Source of the DNA: Pseudoalteromonas umbrosa
GTDB lineage: Bacteria > Pseudomonadota > Gammaproteobacteria > Enterobacterales > Alteromonadaceae
Direction of reading: 5' to 3'
Length of the DNA stretch: 64,000 bases
Assembly (NCBI RefSeq): GCF_030125375.1
Contig: NZ_JASJUU010000004.1
Coordinates: 248,001-312,000 of the forward strand
Part shown: positions 8,880 through 17,617 of the stretch, one piece after another
How the letters are laid out: the number at the start of each line of letters is the position of its first letter
Numbering within the stretch: position 1 is the first letter of the stretch
Notes under the pieces: generated by a model
Told to the model about the DNA's origin: nothing
Databases searched by the model: none
The model's input: only the letters and a program-made list of their open reading frames with translations
Translations under genes and position numbers: made by a program

Positions 8880-10250
8880 ATGGGAAAAAAGAAAACCGCA
8901 TTTGTATGTAGTGATTGTGGAGCGGAATTTGCTCGTTGGCAAGGGCAATGTTCTGAATGTAAAGCCTGGAACACAGTAACAGAGTTTCGTGTCCCTTCTG
9001 TGAAAGCTGCGCCACGCAGTGCTGGGACCACTGGTTATGCAGGTGTTGTAGAAGCAAAAATACAGACATTAGATGAAGTAAATCTAGAATCTTTACCAAG
9101 ATTTTCAACGGGTTTTAAAGAGTTTGATCGCGTTTTAGGTGGCGGGGTCGTGCCTGGTAGTGCCATCTTAATTGGTGGTGAGCCTGGGGCCGGTAAAAGT
9201 ACACTGTTATTACAGACTATGTGTTTGTTAGCGCAATCGATGCCAACTTTATATGTGACTGGTGAAGAATCATTGCAACAAGTTGCAATGAGGGCTAAGC
9301 GTTTAGGGCTGCCCACAGATAAATTAAAGACACTGGCGGAAACCAATGTTGAGACGATTTGTCAGTTAGCATTGAGAGAGAAACCAGCCATCATGGTAAT
9401 TGACTCTATTCAGGTTATGCATATGACTGATGTACAGTCCGCGCCGGGTAGTGTCTCTCAAGTACGTGAAAGTGCGGCTTATCTAACGCGTTTTGCGAAG
9501 CAAAACCAAGTGGCAATCATTATGGTTGGCCATGTAACCAAAGATGGTACATTGGCTGGTCCAAAAGTGTTAGAACACTGTATTGATTGTTCAATATTAC
9601 TTGAAGGCAGCAGCGATAGCCGCTTTCGGACACTGCGCGGAAATAAAAACCGCTTTGGTGCGGTGAATGAACTCGGGGTCTTTGCAATGACGGGACAGGG
9701 CCTCAAAGAAGTCAATAACCCGTCGGCTATTTTCTTGAACCGAGGAGAAGAGCAAACACCGGGTTCGTTGGTGATGGTAATTTGGGAAGGCACTCGGCCA
9801 TTGTTGGTTGAGGTACAAGCATTGGTTGATTACTCTCAGTTAGCCAACCCAAGGCGCGTAACTGTCGGTTTAGAACAAAATCGTCTTGCTATGTTACTGG
9901 CTGTTTTGCATCGTCATGGCGGCTTACAGGTCGCAGATCAAGATGTGTTTGTCAATGTAGTTGGCGGCGTGAAGGTGAATGAAACTAGCGCAGATTTGGC
10001 TTTGATCACGGCATTGGTCTCGAGTTTTAAAAATTATGCATTGGATAAGCAGCTAGTTGTATTTGGCGAAGTTGGCTTAGGTGGAGAGATCCGCCCTGTG
10101 CCAAGTGGTCAAGAAAGGTTACGAGAAGCGGCGAAACATGGCTTTAAACGTGCTATTGTACCAGTGGCTAATAAACCGAAAGAAGATATCGAAGGCATGG
10201 AAGTGATTGGCGTTTCCAGCTTAAACGATGCATTACAAGCGCTATTTTAA
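8880..10250 (+). CDS. radA: DNA repair and recombination protein RadA
   Basis: RadA is a RecA-like ATPase that promotes branch migration of recombination intermediates and restart of stalled forks. From the ATG at 8880 it has 456 residues, the usual length. An upstream in-frame start at 8766 would add 38 unconserved residues and is rejected. The protein begins with a C4 zinc finger (CSDCGAEF and CSEC). It continues with a Walker A box (GEPGAGKSTL), the RadA-specific KNRFG motif, and a C-terminal Lon-like domain ending in the PVANKPKEDIEGM region. It is divergent from the PilZ gene and is followed 9 bp later by a membrane-anchored unknown. Confidence 0.96.
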   Translation: MGKKKTAFVCSDCGAEFARWQGQCSECKAWNTVTEFRVPSVKAAPRSAGTTGYAGVVEAKIQTLDEVNLESLPRFSTGFKEFDRVLGGGVVPGSAILIGGEPGAGKSTLLLQTMCLLAQSMPTLYVTGEESLQQVAMRAKRLGLPTDKLKTLAETNVETICQLALREKPAIMVIDSIQVMHMTDVQSAPGSVSQVRESAAYLTRFAKQNQVAIIMVGHVTKDGTLAGPKVLEHCIDCSILLEGSSDSRFRTLRGNKNRFGAVNELGVFAMTGQGLKEVNNPSAIFLNRGEEQTPGSLVMVIWEGTRPLLVEVQALVDYSQLANPRRVTVGLEQNRLAMLLAVLHRHGGLQVADQDVFVNVVGGVKVNETSADLALITALVSSFKNYALDKQLVVFGEVGLGGEIRPVPSGQERLREAAKHGFKRAIVPVANKPKEDIEGMEVIGVSSLNDALQALF

Positions 10251-10259
10251 GGAATTACT

Positions 10260-11183
10260 ATGAATAAAGCGGCTCTCACAGGTGTAGCACTTGCGGTTGC
10301 AGGTGGTGTGATTGGTGTTAACTGGTATGCAAACAAAACTGCCAGCGATGTTGTGGCACAGCAAGTAAAGCAGTTCTCAGAACAAACAGGCTTTGCAGTA
10401 AGCTATCAAAATGTTGATTACAGTTTGCTTAGCAATACCGTTGTATTGGAAAGCATCTCGTTTAAAGAGCAAGACGGTGAGCACGCATTAATTGATATTG
10501 AGCGCTTTTCTCTTAAGGGCTATGAAGAAGGAAAAGTGAGCCCATTAACAGAGTTACAAATCACAGGCTTGTCCTTGGCTCGCGAATTAAAATCGGTTTC
10601 TGCTCCCGTAATGCCCAGTACGTTGCTCAATGCGAAATACAATTTGAATTCGACCATGCGTTATGAAGATAGCACAGGCGACAGTCAATTTGATTTTTCC
10701 GTGTCAGCTGACCAAGTTGTGAACTTTGCCATGGATATTGCATTGTCTAATAGTAAAGACTTAATGGATTTACAAACTGATATTCAGCAGATGCATAGTC
10801 AAGGTGAGATGTCTTTAGAAGCTGAATTGCAAATGCAGAGTAAAATGCTCAGTGCATTACAGTCTTTGCAACCAGTGGATATGTCTTTTTCATTAAAAGA
10901 TGAAGGTGAACTCAAAGCGTTAGTTGATGAGTTATTAATGAAAAATGGTTTAGATCATGAGCAGCTTAAAGCAATGCTTGCGATGCAAATGGAACATGTA
11001 CCGGCCAGTGAAAATGCCAAGCAGGCAATCCAATCATTTGTTGCAGGGCTTTCATTATTAGAAATCAGTATGCAGTTTCCAGAGGATACTAGTTTTATGC
11101 AGCTGGGCATGCAGCTTCAACCACTTGCTGGCAACCCGCAAGCGCTGGAAGAGTTTCTCAAGCTGAAAATAGTGGGTAGATAA
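10260..11183 (+). CDS. Membrane-anchored protein of unknown function, weakly DUF945 (YdgA)-like
   Basis: The 307-residue protein has one N-terminal hydrophobic segment (residues 5-22) and no other, so it is probably anchored in the inner membrane with the rest in the periplasm. The region just after the anchor (VSYQNVDYSLLSNTVVLESISF) recalls the start of DUF945/YdgA and AsmA-like proteins, which alternate short beta strands. The middle is rich in Met, Gln and Leu and looks helical. There is no cysteine and no catalytic motif that I recognise. It begins 9 bp after radA and ends in a strong terminator, so it is probably co-transcribed with radA. No function is assigned. Confidence 0.7.
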   Translation: MNKAALTGVALAVAGGVIGVNWYANKTASDVVAQQVKQFSEQTGFAVSYQNVDYSLLSNTVVLESISFKEQDGEHALIDIERFSLKGYEEGKVSPLTELQITGLSLARELKSVSAPVMPSTLLNAKYNLNSTMRYEDSTGDSQFDFSVSADQVVNFAMDIALSNSKDLMDLQTDIQQMHSQGEMSLEAELQMQSKMLSALQSLQPVDMSFSLKDEGELKALVDELLMKNGLDHEQLKAMLAMQMEHVPASENAKQAIQSFVAGLSLLEISMQFPEDTSFMQLGMQLQPLAGNPQALEEFLKLKIVGR

Positions 11184-11203
11184 CAAATAGCGAAAAGCAA
11201 AAA

Positions 11204-11228
11204 GGCGAGGTATACCTCGCCTTTTTTG
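11204..11228. terminator. Bidirectional terminator between the radA operon and the M23 peptidase gene
   Basis: A perfect 18-bp palindrome (GGCGAGGTATACCTCGCC, 11204-11221) is flanked by A's on the left and a T run on the right. It can therefore end transcription from both convergent genes. Confidence 0.9.
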
Positions 11229-11242
11229 TGTTTTAACTTTGT

Positions 11243-12580
11243 TTACTTGTCATTTAGAGCAAGCATTAGCTCTCGTTTACGCTCTAGTCTTACCAACATC
11301 TGTTCAGCAAGTGGTTTAAACTTAGCAAGCTCTTGCTTAGGTAGTGGTAATGACTTAGGTAATTTAACCGTTCTCGGATTGCGGTGTGTACCGTCAACCA
11401 AAAATTCATAATGTAAATGAGGACCTGTTACACGGCCTGTCGCACCCACAGTACCAATTTTTTGACCCTGCTTAACTTTTTGTCCAGACTTTACATGTAG
11501 CTTATGCAAGTGAAGATACTTAGTCGTGTATTGGCTACCATGCTCAATAAACACATAATTACCGTTAAGGCGGTTAAAGCCTGCTTTGGTAACGCGACCG
11601 TTACCCGCTGCAACTACTGGGGTACCTACTTTTGCTGCGTAGTCAATACCTCTGTGAGGGCGTACTTGCTTGGTAACTGGGTGTAGTCTGCGAGGATTAA
11701 AGTTAGAACTTATATATTTAAAGTTTACCGGTGCGCGCAAGAAAGCTTTTTTCATACTGCGACCTTCTGGTGTATAAAATTCACCATTGGTGTGTCGAAT
11801 CGCCGTATAGCGGTCACCTTGGTTCATAAATTCTGCGGCGATGATTTTGCCATTACCAATTTCTTCACCATCAACATAGTGAGACTCATAGACCAAAGTA
11901 AAAGAATCGCCTTCTCGAATATCGTTGGCAAAGTCGACATCCCAACCAAAGATATTGGCAAAGTTCATGATTTGTCTTTGTGTTAGGCCTGCTGAAATAC
12001 CTGCAGTCCAAAAGCTTGAGCGGATCTTTCCGCCTGCCGTTTTTTCGCGTGTTTCAATTTCTTTGCTGGTGATTTGTGTCGCATACTGACCGTTATCGTT
12101 TCGCGTCACGTACAGTGTGTCAGTTTTTGATAAAACGTACTTGAGTTGAGCGAGGTTGCCTTGTGCATCACTTGCGAAACTGAGTGTCTCACCAGGGTGG
12201 ATTTTTGTCAGTTTACGGGTTTCTTCATTGGTATTGACTAGGTTATGGAGAGTCTGAGCCGAGTATCCCGCGCGTTTAAATAAGACGGCAAGGCTATCAC
12301 CTGAACGTACTTTATGGTCAACATAGTCATAACTAATTGTATTTTCTTGCTCTTCAGGCTTTTCAACCTCAGCACTTAGCGTCGTTAATTGCTCAGGCTG
12401 TTGCTCTTCTACTTTGATTGGAAGCTCATAACGCTTGCCAACTTCTAATGCATCATCTTTATGATCTTTAGATGCGGTGGCTTTTTCAGAGGGCAGCAAA
12501 GCTATCCCAACCATCGCAGCTAGCAAGCCGGCAATAAGCATTTTGTGTTTTTTGGGAAGCTTATTTACTGCAGGTACCAT
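11243..12580 (-). CDS. M23 family murein endopeptidase, MepM-like
   Basis: The 445-residue protein has a single N-terminal membrane anchor (residues 13-29). It is followed by an OapA/LysM-like segment (DHKVRSGDSLAVLFKRAG) and a C-terminal M23 domain with the zinc motifs HRGIDYAA (HxxxD) and HLHYEF (HxH). Length and layout match E. coli MepM, a DD-endopeptidase that opens peptidoglycan crosslinks to let new strands in. It is divergent from tyrS, an arrangement common in marine gammaproteobacteria. The function is inferred from family membership. It could also be a LytM-type factor, but the complete metal ligands argue for an active enzyme. Confidence 0.88.
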   Translation of the reverse strand: MVPAVNKLPKKHKMLIAGLLAAMVGIALLPSEKATASKDHKDDALEVGKRYELPIKVEEQQPEQLTTLSAEVEKPEEQENTISYDYVDHKVRSGDSLAVLFKRAGYSAQTLHNLVNTNEETRKLTKIHPGETLSFASDAQGNLAQLKYVLSKTDTLYVTRNDNGQYATQITSKEIETREKTAGGKIRSSFWTAGISAGLTQRQIMNFANIFGWDVDFANDIREGDSFTLVYESHYVDGEEIGNGKIIAAEFMNQGDRYTAIRHTNGEFYTPEGRSMKKAFLRAPVNFKYISSNFNPRRLHPVTKQVRPHRGIDYAAKVGTPVVAAGNGRVTKAGFNRLNGNYVFIEHGSQYTTKYLHLHKLHVKSGQKVKQGQKIGTVGATGRVTGPHLHYEFLVDGTHRNPRTVKLPKSLPLPKQELAKFKPLAEQMLVRLERKRELMLALNDK

Positions 12581-12665
12581 AACGTGCCTTTTTCGCTGTC
12601 AAGAAATTTTATGAATAATAGTGCAGCATATACGTAATAAAGCGTTAATACCAGTATTTTGTGCA

Positions 12666-12694
12666 TTTAAACTCCGTGCAATATAGGCTAGAAT
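12666..12694 (+). promoter_or_regulatory. Candidate sigma-70 promoter of tyrS
   Basis: A -35 box TTTAAA (12666-12671), a 17-bp spacer and a -10 box TAGAAT (12689-12694) lie about 35 bp upstream of the tyrS start. Spacing is ideal and box quality moderate. Confidence 0.5.
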
Positions 12695-12728
12695 CGAGCG
12701 ATAAACTGAATATTGTGTTGGAGTGATA

Positions 12729-13931
12729 ATGGTGGACATTGAAACTGCATTTGCTGAAATAAAGCGCGGTGCAGAAGACATATTGATTGAAGATGAACTG
12801 AAAGAGAAATTAAAGTCAGGGAAAAAGCTGCGTATTAAGGCTGGATTTGATCCAACAGCGCCTGATTTGCATTTAGGCCACACAGTACTAATTAATAAAT
12901 TAAAAACTTTCCAAGATTTAGGTCATGAGGTCATTTTCTTAATTGGTGATTTTACCGGCATGATTGGTGACCCAACTGGTAAAAATGTCACTCGTAAGCC
13001 ACTTACTCGTGAAGACGTACTTGCTAATGCAGAAACGTATAAAGAGCAGGTATTTAAAATTTTAGATCCTGAAAAAACGACGGTCGCGTTCAATTCTCAG
13101 TGGATGGAGAAATTGAGCAGTGCGGACATGATTAAGCTTGCATCACGTCAAACTGTGGCTCGTATGCTAGAGCGTGATGATTTTAAAAAGCGTTATGCTG
13201 GCGGTCAGGCAATTGCTATCCATGAATTCTTATACCCACTAGTTCAGGGTTGGGATTCTGTTGCATTAGAAGCGGATGTTGAGCTTGGTGGTACGGATCA
13301 ACGCTTTAACCTATTGATGGGCCGAGAGTTACAAAAAGAAGAAGGCCAAAAGCCGCAAACAGTTCTGATGATGCCTCTGCTTGAAGGTACTGATGGTGTG
13401 CAAAAGATGTCAAAATCTCTAGGCAACTATATTGGTATCACAGATGCACCAACGGAAATGTTTGGTAAAGTCATGTCGATTTCAGATGATTTAATGTGGC
13501 GTTACTATGAGCTATTAAGTGCTAAGTCTTTGTCAGAGATTGAAGCGTTAAAAGAAGAAGTGACAGCTGGTCGTAACCCACGTGATATCAAAATTGATTT
13601 CGCAAAAGAAATGATTGCTCGCTTTCATAGTGAAGAAGACGCTCAAGCTGCTCATCAGGACTTTATTAAGCGTTTCCAGAAGAATGCATTGCCAGACGAT
13701 ATCCCTGAGGTATCAATTAGCATCGAAGGCGACACCACGTTTATCGCTAACTTATTAAAAGAAGCGGGTCTTGTGGCGAGTACGTCAGAAGCCATGCGTA
13801 TGATCAAACAAGGTGCAGTGAAGCTCAATGGTGAAGAGAAAATCACGGATACTAAGTTAGAAATCGCTAAAGGCAGCTGTGAGATTTACCAAGTTGGTAA
13901 ACGTAAGTTTGCTAAAGTAACGGTAAACTAA
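12729..13931 (+). CDS. tyrS: Tyrosyl-tRNA synthetase
   Basis: TyrS charges tRNA-Tyr with tyrosine using ATP. From the ATG at 12729, which follows TTGGAGTGA at good spacing, the protein has 400 residues; a GTG two codons earlier is less likely. The class I signatures are present: HLGH (in the DLHLGHTVL segment) and KMSKS. A C-terminal S4 RNA-binding domain ends the protein (EAMRMIKQGAVKLNG). The sequence around HLGH (PTAPDLHLGH) and the length suggest the shorter TyrRS type seen in Alteromonadales rather than the 424-residue E. coli type. Confidence 0.96.
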   Translation: MVDIETAFAEIKRGAEDILIEDELKEKLKSGKKLRIKAGFDPTAPDLHLGHTVLINKLKTFQDLGHEVIFLIGDFTGMIGDPTGKNVTRKPLTREDVLANAETYKEQVFKILDPEKTTVAFNSQWMEKLSSADMIKLASRQTVARMLERDDFKKRYAGGQAIAIHEFLYPLVQGWDSVALEADVELGGTDQRFNLLMGRELQKEEGQKPQTVLMMPLLEGTDGVQKMSKSLGNYIGITDAPTEMFGKVMSISDDLMWRYYELLSAKSLSEIEALKEEVTAGRNPRDIKIDFAKEMIARFHSEEDAQAAHQDFIKRFQKNALPDDIPEVSISIEGDTTFIANLLKEAGLVASTSEAMRMIKQGAVKLNGEEKITDTKLEIAKGSCEIYQVGKRKFAKVTVN

Positions 13932-13944
13932 CTGTCAGGCTAGA

Positions 13945-13972
13945 TAACCAAGTAGCGGCTGCTACTTGGTTA
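13945..13972. terminator. Hairpin between tyrS and the CbiB-like gene
   Basis: Perfect 12-bp arms (13945-13956 and 13961-13972) surround a 4-bp loop. The right arm overlaps the stop codon of the convergent gene. The T-tract is poor on both sides, so it may be Rho-assisted. Confidence 0.6.
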
Positions 13973-14914
13973 TATCAAATTAATTGCAAACCAAATTAAA
14001 ACAGTCAACCCCAACCAAAACAACCGCATACTGCTCAACAATTTAATCATTTGCTGTATGTCATTTATCTCAGGCTGCCTATCACTACCAATCCGGATGT
14101 TGTCAAAACGCTCGTTGTTGTAAAACCTTGGTCCTGCAAGTTGCACATTTAAGTTGGCTGAGAATAATGCGAGTACCCACCCGGAATTCTTATTAGCGTA
14201 ATGTTGTGCATAGTGTTTTAAATAGTGGTTTGTCTTCGAGAGGTTTTGTGTGAGTGCCATGATAAGAGTAAAGCTGCGAAGTGGTAGCCACTCTAAAATA
14301 TAGATTGCGCGTTGTACCGGTCGCATAAACGGGTGCTTGATGCTGAATTGTTGTCGCCAGCTATGGTCGGATAGCAATAAAAGTTTATAAACTAAGGCAA
14401 GATAGGGCCCTGCGACAATATAAAAAATTAGGATTAGATAAAAGTGGCGTACGGTATTCAGTGCCAGTGAATCCAGACTGGCTTTGACTACCCCGATTTC
14501 GGATAGCTTGTCAGTATCCCTATTGGCTATACTGGTTAAAAGTTGCTTGGCGGATCCTTTTTGTCCTAGGGATAAAAGCTTTGCTATGCGCTTAGCGCGT
14601 CCTTCAAAGTGAGTATCTAGACATAAAAAGAGGATTAGACCGCCAAACCATTGAGGGTAGAAAGAAATATATGACAATGCATAAAGTAAAACGACAATGG
14701 TAATGATGGGTAAAAAACAGGCTAATGCGCCACTGAGGGAGTGATGCGCGTCAGAGTTTTTTTGCCGTACTACCCGTCTCGCTAAATTACTTGTAAGCAG
14801 AGAAAACAGTGTATTGGGGTGGTAGAGTTTTGATAGCTGTAAGCTAAAAGCACATAGCACTGCTAGGCAAAAGATAAGCAAGCCCTCTTGGGCTTGCAGT
14901 AAAGCGAGTGTCAC
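13970..14914 (-). CDS. CbiB/CobD-family membrane protein
   Basis: This 314-residue polytopic membrane protein follows the CbiB/CobD plan. Membrane segments lie near residues 10-28, 68-98 and 165-195 and at the C-terminus. The middle has ANRDTDKLSE followed by VVKASLDSLALNTV, the counterpart of the RD...LS...A.IES.AEN signature, and later AGPRFYN. CbiB attaches aminopropanol to cobyric acid in cobalamin synthesis. No other cobalamin gene is nearby, and several signature residues are altered (AEN reads ALN), so that reaction should not be assumed. Its start abuts the mtnN stop, so the two are co-transcribed. AmpE in this window shares the same fold family plan. Confidence 0.75.
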   Translation of the reverse strand: MTLALLQAQEGLLIFCLAVLCAFSLQLSKLYHPNTLFSLLTSNLARRVVRQKNSDAHHSLSGALACFLPIITIVVLLYALSYISFYPQWFGGLILFLCLDTHFEGRAKRIAKLLSLGQKGSAKQLLTSIANRDTDKLSEIGVVKASLDSLALNTVRHFYLILIFYIVAGPYLALVYKLLLLSDHSWRQQFSIKHPFMRPVQRAIYILEWLPLRSFTLIMALTQNLSKTNHYLKHYAQHYANKNSGWVLALFSANLNVQLAGPRFYNNERFDNIRIGSDRQPEINDIQQMIKLLSSMRLFWLGLTVLIWFAINLI

Positions 14915-15622
14915 TTACAGAGTTACCTTCTGTAGCTCTTCAAGTAAAGCGACAACTAGCTTTGAAGAGTTAACTGAAGCAACTTCTAAGTATTCATCAA
15001 AAGACTGCGGTGACTCTTTGCCTGCAATATCAGACAATGAGCGGATCACAACAAATGGGGTATTTAATACGTGGCAAGCCTGCGCAATTGCCGCGCCTTC
15101 CATTTCAACTGCAAGCATGTTTGGGAAATCTTGGCGGGTTTTTTCAATACGCACTGGGTCGCACATAAATGAATCACCGGTACAAATTTGACCCACCATG
15201 GTTTGAATATCACCTACAGCATGAATGCTGGCCTCGGATGCTTTGATAAGAGTTTGGTGAGCTGCAAAGCCTGCTGGCATTTGCGGTACTTGTCCCATTT
15301 CATAACCAAATGCAGTGACGTCAACATCATGGTGACGAACTTCACTTGAGATCACTACATCACCGACATTCAAAGAAGGCTCAAAACCACCAGCAGAACC
15401 GGTATTAATGACACAGTCAGGCTCAAAGTTGTCGATAAGTAGTGTCGTTGCCACTGTTGCTGCTACTTTACCAATTCCTGATTGTACAAGTGTTACTTCA
15501 TGGCCACCAAGCTCACCAGTAAAAAATGTGAACCCGCCTTTAGTTAGTGTTTTAGGAGATTGCATAGTGTTACGTAAAATTGTAACTTCTTGCTCCATCG
15601 CACCGATAATGCCAATCTTCAT
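14915..15622 (-). CDS. mtnN: 5'-methylthioadenosine/S-adenosylhomocysteine nucleosidase
   Basis: MtnN (Pfs) cleaves adenine from methylthioadenosine, S-adenosylhomocysteine and 5'-deoxyadenosine, clearing the by-products of SAM use. The 235-residue protein begins MKIGIIGAMEQEV, keeps the GIGKVAA nucleotide-binding segment, the catalytic MEMEGAA motif and the RSLSDIAG segment with the conserved aspartate. It is the first gene of a pair with the CbiB-like gene. A terminator-like hairpin lies upstream, after the DUF2726 gene, so mtnN probably has its own promoter in 15623-15705. Confidence 0.97.
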   Translation of the reverse strand: MKIGIIGAMEQEVTILRNTMQSPKTLTKGGFTFFTGELGGHEVTLVQSGIGKVAATVATTLLIDNFEPDCVINTGSAGGFEPSLNVGDVVISSEVRHHDVDVTAFGYEMGQVPQMPAGFAAHQTLIKASEASIHAVGDIQTMVGQICTGDSFMCDPVRIEKTRQDFPNMLAVEMEGAAIAQACHVLNTPFVVIRSLSDIAGKESPQSFDEYLEVASVNSSKLVVALLEELQKVTL

Positions 15623-15705
15623 AATTAATCTCTTTGTATTTTAGTTACTGCTCATTATATACATTCTTATTTTGAAAGCATTATTTTGGTGGCAAAACAG
15701 TAAAA

Positions 15706-15732
15706 GTTGCTGCTGAAATATCCAGCAGCAAC
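15706..15732 (-). terminator. Terminator of the DUF2726 gene
   Basis: Perfect 10-bp arms (15706-15715 and 15723-15732) with a 7-nt loop are followed on the minus strand by TTTTACTGTTTT. It begins 7 bp past the DUF2726 stop. Confidence 0.75.
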
Positions 15733-15739
15733 TAAGAGG

Positions 15740-16330
15740 TTAGATTTCAGCAAGCTGTGTGCTAGCTGCTTTTGCTTGAGATGGAGATAGAACAGCTGGT
15801 TTGTTGTTACGATTGCGTACCGGTTTGGTCTTGTCAGGTTTTTGGCCTAATTTAAATAAGATAGCTGCACGCACCTCTGGACTTTTATAACCAGACTTTA
15901 TCTTCATTCTAATGTGTGGGATACCCGCAGATTCCAACGCACCACTGACAAACCAGTCTTTTTGTGCCTTATGTCCATTTTTATTTGAGTTATTTACTAA
16001 ATCAACGGCTGCAACTATGTTTAGAGTGCTTTTATCGACGAGTACGTAATCTAGCTGTTTGTTCTGCGCTTTTGTAATTGCAGAGCGACGTGCTTTTTTA
16101 GATAGACCAGGTTTACATTCAATCACATCAACTAGCTTTACACGGCTAACAATTTTGTATCTATCGCCGACGGCGCGTTCGAGAAGTTGTAAAAAAGAAG
16201 CTTCGACAGTGGTGAAAACCGATTCTTTTCGATTAAACGGATAAGGATTGCCACCCACGTCGGTATATTTTGAAATTACGATAGAGGCAATAACTACGAG
16301 CGCTAAAATAGCTAAAAGTGTTAATTCCAT
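15740..16330 (-). CDS. DUF2726 domain protein with N-terminal membrane anchor
   Basis: The 196-residue protein has one membrane segment at residues 3-21. A DUF2726 domain then covers about residues 40-150, with DYVLVDKSTLNIVAAVDL and GIPHIRMK. DUF2726 shares the core plan of restriction-endonuclease-like nucleases (D...E/D-x-K with a following hydrophobic strand), but I cannot confirm active-site residues here. The C-terminus is basic and low in complexity. It sits downstream of folE2 in the same direction, separated by a hairpin. The function is unknown. Confidence 0.8.
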   Translation of the reverse strand: MELTLLAILALVVIASIVISKYTDVGGNPYPFNRKESVFTTVEASFLQLLERAVGDRYKIVSRVKLVDVIECKPGLSKKARRSAITKAQNKQLDYVLVDKSTLNIVAAVDLVNNSNKNGHKAQKDWFVSGALESAGIPHIRMKIKSGYKSPEVRAAILFKLGQKPDKTKPVRNRNNKPAVLSPSQAKAASTQLAEI

Positions 16331-16399
16331 AAATCACTCCACGACAACAATTTGACTTTGATAATTTATAAGCAAAGAGTGTGCCGAAAGTGATGTTAT

Positions 16400-16424
16400 G
16401 GCGTTAAAAAAGGTATTTAACGCC
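16400..16424 (-). terminator. Hairpin downstream of folE2
   Basis: Nine-bp arms GGCGTTAAA (16400-16408) and TTTAACGCC (16416-16424) lie 10 bp past the folE2 stop. There is no long T run, so it may be a weak terminator or an RNA 3'-end stabiliser. Confidence 0.5.
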
Positions 16425-16434
16425 GATTATATGA

Positions 16435-17355
16435 TTAAGCTTTATAGCCTTGCTCTACGCCTTTGACCGCGAATGCTACTGCATCGTGAGCATGCAGCGA
16501 TTCATAGTGATTAATTTTGACGTAAAAGTCTTTGTAGTCTTGCTTATCAAGTAGTGCTTTGAGTTTTCTCGCTGCGTCTTCACAGAACATTAAGTTTTGA
16601 CCATTTAATCTTGCAAACTCTTGTTCGTCTTCTCTTTTAACTGCTGCTTGAACAGGGGTTTTAAGTTCTTGTTCTGCAATATCAATTAAGCCCTTAATAT
16701 CAAACTCTTTTACATCAGTTGGTAGTTGCACCTTAATATTAGCAATAGAGCGTTGTGAGTGTGGTGTAGCCAGGATCCCTTCAGTTGTACCAAGCCAAGC
16801 ATGTACACTCTCGTGGTCTAATGGTTGACCAGAAAACTTTTCCTCAAATGCATTTTGGATAAGCTGCCTTGCTAGTGCTGCAGAGCAAGGGCAGGTCGAA
16901 GAATAGGTGACATCAACAGCCAGCTCAATGCTAAGTGCTTGCTCTTTAATAGTGGCGGTAATAGTCACAGGGTAGCTCTTCCAGCCTTGTTTGCCGCTTA
17001 GTAATGAAGCTCTGCGTAAAGGTAGCTCAAAATTAAGGACAACTTTTGCCGCATTACTGAGGTCTTTGTGTGTTGTCACAAACTGGTCAAGTACAGCAGC
17101 TAATGTAATTGGTGTCAGTGTTTGTTCACAAGAAAGTGTATCTAAAGCTAAAAACAACCGAGACATATGAATGCCCTTTGCATCAGGCTTGTCTAAGCTG
17201 ACAAAGGCATCGGCCTTAGCATTAACTGGGATCTCATTGAGGTCTTTACTCGCTAACTGCAGTGGTAGTTCGATATCACCCATTCCTACCCAATCTAAAG
17301 TTCCTGTTTGCAACGCATCTGCACTGTGCGCAATGTCCGGCATTGAAGTTGGCAT
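16435..17355 (-). CDS. folE2: GTP cyclohydrolase I, FolE2 type
   Basis: FolE2 makes dihydroneopterin triphosphate from GTP, the first step of folate synthesis, and works with metals other than zinc. The 306-residue protein starts MPTSMPDIAHS and has the family's STCPCSAAL motif with the catalytic cysteine near residue 150. A conserved glutamate region (FELPLRRASLLSG) precedes it. Many bacteria hold both zinc FolE and FolE2 and express FolE2 under zinc limitation. The upstream DNA has a half-conserved Zur-like element. FolA, later in the same pathway, is also in this window but not linked. Confidence 0.95.
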   Translation of the reverse strand: MPTSMPDIAHSADALQTGTLDWVGMGDIELPLQLASKDLNEIPVNAKADAFVSLDKPDAKGIHMSRLFLALDTLSCEQTLTPITLAAVLDQFVTTHKDLSNAAKVVLNFELPLRRASLLSGKQGWKSYPVTITATIKEQALSIELAVDVTYSSTCPCSAALARQLIQNAFEEKFSGQPLDHESVHAWLGTTEGILATPHSQRSIANIKVQLPTDVKEFDIKGLIDIAEQELKTPVQAAVKREDEQEFARLNGQNLMFCEDAARKLKALLDKQDYKDFYVKINHYESLHAHDAVAFAVKGVEQGYKA

Positions 17356-17584
17356 TTAAACTCTCTTTAATCACGACATCAAAAATGCTGTTATATTACA
17401 CTAAAACGAGTTTTTTTTCTGTGGATATTCTCATTTTGAATAAAGAAAATGTCATATATTGTGCAATATTTGATACATTATCACATTTTTTGTAAGGTTA
17501 ATTGTGTTCGGTATTTTGCTAAGCATTTGAGATTTTTCAACAAAGTTACTCTCCTAGGTTGCTCGCATATGTGCTCAGCTGAGG

Positions 17585-17590
17585 TATAAT
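17585..17590 (+). promoter_or_regulatory. Candidate -10 box of arcB
   Basis: A perfect TATAAT lies 28 bp upstream of the arcB start. The best -35 candidate (TTGCTC, 17559-17564) has a 20-bp spacer, longer than usual, so the promoter may need an activator. Confidence 0.4.
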
Positions 17591-17617
17591 AGCGGCGTTA
17601 ACAAGGTGACTATTATT

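Noticed and set aside
12599..12883. Minus-strand frame with a VGSNPAL-type peptide, which often marks a tRNA
   Set aside because: It overlaps the tyrS start; no tRNA arms fold here and the peptide arises from the GFDPTAP codons.
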